A DNA stretch of 64,000 bases from contig JAKPEO010000124.1 of assembly GCA_029551925.1 (NCBI GenBank), positions 86,898-150,897 on the forward strand. The letters run 5' to 3'. Of the stretch, positions 61,401-64,000 are shown one piece after another; position 1 is the stretch's first letter, and the number at the start of each line of letters is the position of its first letter. This DNA comes from a bacterium (GTDB lineage Bacteria; JAGOBX01). The translations under genes were made by a program, and so were the position numbers. Below the pieces are notes generated by a model that was not told the origin of the DNA, made no database searches, and saw only the letters and a program-made list of their open reading frames with translations.

Positions 61401-61960
61401 TAAAATTTATTAGCAAATACGATTTATCGCTAATAGATGAATTACCGGACGAAGCACCATTATTTGTTGCAGGATTACTGACAGAAATACAATTAAAATT
61501 TGATAAAAAAAATCAAACTATGTGCATCGGATTTTTAGATACGCTTGACGGGGCATTAGAAACTATAATATTTTCGAGCGTTTATGAAAAATATAAAGAC
61601 CTGATTTTTGAAAATAGTTTTGTCTATATCTTTGGCCGCTTTGAAAAATTATATTCTAATAGATTCTGCGCAATAAAAATTTTTCCTATTGAAAATGGTT
61701 TTAGCGAAATTATCAGCAAAATTAATGTGATAATTGACAATGTCGCGCCGGACGAAACTATTATTAAAACATTAAATAATCTAATTAATAATCAACAGGA
61801 CGGTAAGACAAAAATATTTATTTCATTAAAAACAGACGCTAATAATTTTGCAGTCATCAAACCAAAAAAAAATCAGATAAAAGTCGATTATAATTTTATT
61901 ATCGAACTGCAAACGCGGTTCGGCGAAGAAAATATAAAAATTGAATATTCAGCGTTTTAA
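58496..61960 (+). CDS. dnaE: DNA polymerase III alpha subunit
   Basis: 1154 residues, normal for DnaE1. PHP domain (about 14-215, opening VHLHTHTEYSILDG), polymerase palm with PGRGSAAG (371-378) and the catalytic aspartates in MPDIDIDF (Asp412, Asp414) and KMDFL (Asp566), then the helix-hairpin region (GIESLIYAGAFD) and an OB fold (about 985-1075). It is the replicative polymerase. The ATG directly follows the stop of the EAL gene (TAAATG), so the two are translationally coupled, an odd pairing of c-di-GMP signalling with replication. Confidence 0.97.
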   Translation: MAQYTKKKEQQKKIVHLHTHTEYSILDGFCRISNLVQRCKELNMPAVAITDHGVLFGVLEFYQQCYKHGIKPIIGCEIYIAPNSRFIKKTTAGEPKYFHGILLAKNNQGYQNLLKLVSAGFIEGFYFKPRVDKELLAKYSDGLFFLTACKYGELQYYLLKNDLKQLEKSIEDYISIFGIENFFLEIQRHNDPEEETVIKTFAELSVKYNIKLVATNDAHYIHRSDAKFQDALMCIQTGNLLSDENRYKYNTDLLYLKSADEMNELFYDYPEAIENTLKISQHCNVLLDLGANKFHFPIFQLPQEIKSANKYLRDLCYQSADKIFGETRDKKINERLEYELEIIKKMGFASYFLIVADFVEFAKKNNIAVGPGRGSAAGCLVAYLLGITEINPLQYNLLFERFLNTERISMPDIDIDFCFRRRNELFEYARKKYGIDNVSQIITFGTLKMRNAVRDVGRILGVPIAEVNNILKKLPDDTEFNLVELIAKIPELQNYFSKHPQFQDWFTIADAIKGMPRNISTHPAGLVISDRPLVEYLPLYYDTKNEIITTQFDLDGIEKLGLVKMDFLAIKSLTVIDDTLKMIDEKIRPDIRNIPLDDYKTFELLKNGATTGVFQLESKGIQNVMVKLQPDKFTDLIALLALYRPGVLQSGMVDSFINRKHGLEPIKYPHPLLSDILNETYGVILYQEQVMQIANKIAGYSLAKADLLRKAMGKKIPEIMEQEKLPFIEGCQKHSKISQSEAEEIFLLIEKFAEYGFNKSHSAAYALFSYRTAYLKAHFLLEFLIATLSNEIEQNNPKFELFINDALKNNIKILPPDINKSAALFTKENGNIRYGLAAIQNIGLNCIEEIIEERKKNGNFKDLIDFCSRVNIAKIKKNGIESLIYAGAFDFTKYTRATLINSLTTILHSKIQENSKNMDSLFDFSSKEFVEKTYTITPEYPHIEKLLHEKKVLGFYLSEHPLSKYTEEIKFISKYDLSLIDELPDEAPLFVAGLLTEIQLKFDKKNQTMCIGFLDTLDGALETIIFSSVYEKYKDLIFENSFVYIFGRFEKLYSNRFCAIKIFPIENGFSEIISKINVIIDNVAPDETIIKTLNNLINNQQDGKTKIFISLKTDANNFAVIKPKKNQIKVDYNFIIELQTRFGEENIKIEYSAF

Positions 61961-62402
61961 AAATTATCTGTCTATTATTATTATTACATAAAATATTTTT
62001 CGAAAAATAAAATTTCAAAACTCAAAAAACTTACGCGCAATTCTTTTACAAACAAAAAAATGTCTGGCACTATTCGCAAATCATCTCCTTTTTTATTTTT
62101 ATCAAGAATGTTGAAATGAAATTTTAAGATTCTTGTCTGAAAAATACTTATAATTATGTTAGGAATAATAAACAATCGCGTGTCATTCCAAATAAAAATT
62201 TTTATATTTTAATATCTTACAACCTAATATAAAAAATCGGGTTTTTTAAAAATAAAAAAATCCAAAGTTTCATTAACAAATTAGCGCAAAAATGGCATTT
62301 TTTTTAAATCATATTCACTCATAATTCATTATTTTGTTAAAAATATTGCGACTTTTAAACTGTATCAAAATATGTGAATTTGCCAAAAAAATAAAAAAAA
62401 AC
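61961..62402. other. Intergenic region after dnaE; no convincing gene
   Basis: About 440 AT-rich bases. A 63-codon minus-strand frame (61984-62175; peptide with FNILDKNKKGDDLRIVP) has no ribosome site and no recognised family, and is not called as a gene. No clear dnaE terminator is seen. Confidence 0.5.
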
Positions 62403-62430
62403 TTGACAAATGAATTTATTTTAATATAAT
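62403..62430 (+). promoter_or_regulatory. Perfect sigma70 promoter of the tRNA-Leu gene
   Basis: TTGACA (62403-62408), 16 bases, TATAAT (62425-62430). Both hexamers match the consensus fully, as expected for a stable-RNA gene. The tRNA begins 67 bases downstream. Confidence 0.85.
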
Positions 62431-62445
62431 AGCATTCAATATTAA

Positions 62446-62475
62446 TTAAAAGCATTGATTTTTTCAATGTTTTAA
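62446..62475 (+). other. Hairpin in the tRNA leader
   Basis: TTAAAA-G-CATTGA pairs with TCAATGTTTTAA (12 pairs, one bulged G, 5-T loop). It lies between promoter and tRNA and may be involved in 5' processing. It lacks a following T run, so it is not a terminator. Confidence 0.4.
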
Positions 62476-62497
62476 GCGATTGTAATTTAAAGTCAAT

Positions 62498-62583
62498 GCC
62501 GAAGTGGCGAAATTGGTAGACGCCCGGGACTTAAAATCCCGTGGGAACTTGTTCCCGTATCGGTTCGAGTCCGATCTTCGGCA
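62498..62583 (+). tRNA. tRNA-Leu (anticodon UAA)
   Basis: 86 bases. Acceptor stem GCCGAAG pairs with CTTCGGC, with A as discriminator. The D arm holds the conserved AAATTGGTAGA, the anticodon stem-loop CGGGA-CTTAAAA-TCCCG puts TAA at positions 34-36, a long variable arm (GGGAACTTGTTCCC) marks the class II type, and the T arm is CGGTTCGAGTCCG. CCA is not encoded (the next bases are CTC), so it must be added. Confidence 0.97.
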
Positions 62584-62700
62584 CTCCCTTATTATTAACC
62601 TAAATTTTATTTTCATAATATTCAATTAGTTATTAATTCTGCACTGTTATTTTAATATTAAAGAATCTTTCAAAATAGATAATTTCACCCAAATAAGGTA

Positions 62701-63624
62701 TTATATCCCTAAATATTTTTTATAAATAGTTTGGCCATTTGTGCGGTTGTATAACCATATACATTTAAAAATGTATTTATCTTTTTTAGCGATAATTTCT
62801 ATATTGAATATATCGCTTTTTACTTTTAAATAATCGTCGATATATTCAAAATTTTTACGCTGTAATTCCGGTATCAAATCAGGTAGATTATTAATATCTT
62901 TAATTTGGAATTTTTTACGAAATTGCATTAATGCCTCAATTTCGAGATTATCGAGCAATTCAAAACTTTTTAAAATAGTATCACTTACTGTATTTATATT
63001 GTATTTATTATCGCTGTAAATAGTGAAATATTCCCCTAAATATAAATCATTATTTTTTTCAAAATATCCGCCTAAATTTTTTAATAATTTTAGTTCGTCT
63101 AAATTAGAAAAATAATTATTGGGCGCAAGTAATTTATTAACAGTATTGGAATAATAATCGTTTTCTGCGCCGCCAGGCAATGTGATATTATCAGCATCAA
63201 TCCAATCAATAAAAGCATTACCCCAATCTTCCGTAAGTTTATAAAATTTCAAAATATTTCTGATACTTTTTTCAATAAAATTATTTATTTTACCGTCCGG
63301 ATAAACAATTTGATTAATATTAATTTTTGAATCTTCATCTTGAATTTTTACGATAATATTCACATCGTTCAAGTTATAAATTATTGGCGCAGCAAGCAAA
63401 AAATCGTGCAAAGAATCGCAGTTATTTTCTCTACTTTTTTCAAATATTTTTTTCAACGCTACTATAGTATTTTCAATTTCATTTTTGCAGCGAATATACG
63501 CTTTTTTTTTACCGATGTCAAATAGCGAAGATTGAAATAATTGATTATAAAACAAAGTAAGTGAAAATATAAGCAGCGATATAACGCCGATTATAATTAA
63601 AATACTTCCGCGCGAATTAGTCAT
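62701..63624 (-). CDS. gspK: GspK-like minor pseudopilin (type II secretion)
   Basis: 307 residues. It starts MTNSRGSILIIIGVISLLIF, a prepilin-like N-terminus without the usual Phe-Glu pair of major pilins, as in GspK. The large central part contains KININQIVYPDG and FIDWIDADN, the GspK-type regions, with a helical domain ending in NINTVSDTILKSF. The fold has a SAM-like insert in known GspK. It caps the pseudopilus tip in the inner-membrane assembly. Other gsp genes are not visible in the window. The DUF1841 gene lies 11 bases upstream in the same direction. Confidence 0.8.
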   Translation of the reverse strand: MTNSRGSILIIIGVISLLIFSLTLFYNQLFQSSLFDIGKKKAYIRCKNEIENTIVALKKIFEKSRENNCDSLHDFLLAAPIIYNLNDVNIIVKIQDEDSKININQIVYPDGKINNFIEKSIRNILKFYKLTEDWGNAFIDWIDADNITLPGGAENDYYSNTVNKLLAPNNYFSNLDELKLLKNLGGYFEKNNDLYLGEYFTIYSDNKYNINTVSDTILKSFELLDNLEIEALMQFRKKFQIKDINNLPDLIPELQRKNFEYIDDYLKVKSDIFNIEIIAKKDKYIFKCIWLYNRTNGQTIYKKYLGI

Positions 63625-63635
63625 ATAATTAATTA

Positions 63636-64000
63636 TTAAGTTATCTCCTGAAAATATTTGCGCAATTCATTTATATTGATATTCAGCCCTAATATCGAAA
63701 GATTATCTTGCATGCCTTCAAAATCAAGCGATGATAAAATTTTATCAATTAATAAATGTTCAGCGCTGTGTTTGTCATTTGCTTTCAATAATTTTGCAAA
63801 CGCTTCTTGAAAAAACGGATATTTTGGGTCATTCAATAATTTATCTAAAATCAAATGAAGAGTAATATGAAAAAACGGATTCGGCGCATCGTCAGAATAT
63901 TGAAAATCATCTGTATTAGCGCATTCATAATGATAATAATATTCAATATGCTCTTGCATTATATCGTAAATAAGTTGTTCATCTTCTTCTAATTTTTTTA
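63636..64000 (-). CDS. DUF1841 family protein, N-terminus cut by window edge
   Basis: The frame continues without a stop past the first visible Met (63959) to the window edge, and the upstream residues KKLEEDEQLIYDIMQEH are part of the family, so the real start lies outside. The DUF1841 hallmarks NPFFHITLHLILDKLL and HSAEHLLIDKIL with their histidines are visible. No function is established for the family. It may be co-transcribed with gspK. Confidence 0.75.
   Translation of the reverse strand, partial: KKLEEDEQLIYDIMQEHIEYYYHYECANTDDFQYSDDAPNPFFHITLHLILDKLLNDPKYPFFQEAFAKLLKANDKHSAEHLLIDKILSSLDFEGMQDNLSILGLNININELRKYFQEIT

Noticed and set aside
61984-62175. 63-codon minus-strand open frame after dnaE
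   Set aside because: No Shine-Dalgarno, no family resemblance and no operon context; kept only as a remark in the intergenic entry.

Overview
The window is a 64 kb, strongly AT-rich stretch of bacterial chromosome with about 38 supported protein genes, one tRNA gene and no recognisable phage, plasmid, CRISPR or rRNA. The organism looks like an anaerobic, Gram-negative-type, chemotactic bacterium. It has pyruvate:ferredoxin oxidoreductase, a sodium-pumping acyl-CoA decarboxylase, PorV-like outer-membrane and FlgD-Ig-tailed surface proteins, a type II secretion minor pseudopilin, a class B PBP with PASTA, and two large chemoreceptors. The phylum cannot be fixed from this window. The mix of PorV/FlgD-Ig proteins, a DUF115 protein, BatB/BatC and very low GC recalls poorly sampled anaerobic lineages rather than a standard model group.

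Layout: 1-2 kb holds a truncated gene end, a perfect bidirectional terminator and a strongly signalled monocistronic gene for a secreted protein with ComEA-like HhH repeats. 1.4-8.1 kb is a minus-strand cluster: DUF115 protein, DUF502 membrane protein, PBP, uridine phosphorylase, CnoX-like chaperedoxin and slipin. 8.2-14.4 kb carries nifJ and a chemoreceptor. 14.4-20.5 kb carries a PorV-like protein and a very large surface protein split by a one-base frameshift. 20.6-25.4 kb carries a metallo-hydrolase, a two-piece XdhC, a decayed or mobile-element-like intergenic region, and an acyl-CoA ligase with its XRE-cupin regulator. 25.5-30.8 kb is the plus-strand operon of a beta-propeller protein, the methylmalonyl-CoA decarboxylase-type complex and a tandem rhodanese. 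30.9-34 kb holds an overlooked 49-residue membrane protein, a GT-C glycosyltransferase and a CDP-paratose epimerase-like enzyme. 34-39 kb holds the BatB/BatC pair, gcvH, paaK and livF. 39-54.7 kb is a minus-strand run ending in a second chemoreceptor and starting with an 11.1 kb gene for a 3709-residue secreted TPR protein. 54.9-62 kb holds a YhfC-like membrane protease, a REC-GGDEF-REC-GGDEF-EAL protein and dnaE. tRNA-Leu(UAA), gspK and a DUF1841 gene close the window.

Metabolic picture (inferred): pyruvate is oxidised by PFOR. Acyl-CoA ligases (FadD-like and PaaK) activate acids, and a membrane complex couples acyl-CoA decarboxylation to sodium export. Envelope functions dominate the rest: two SPFH proteins, BatB/BatC, PBP, surface adhesin-like proteins and the giant TPR protein.

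The most notable points are: (1) the giant all-TPR protein encoded next to a prohibitin-type protein, an FN3 lipoprotein and a small membrane protein; (2) the secreted tandem HhH protein; (3) chemoreceptors whose signalling arms hold exact 39-residue tandem HAMP-like repeats; (4) the 1574-residue surface protein broken at a T4 tract; and (5) a 21-bp motif present twice, each time followed by a hairpin.
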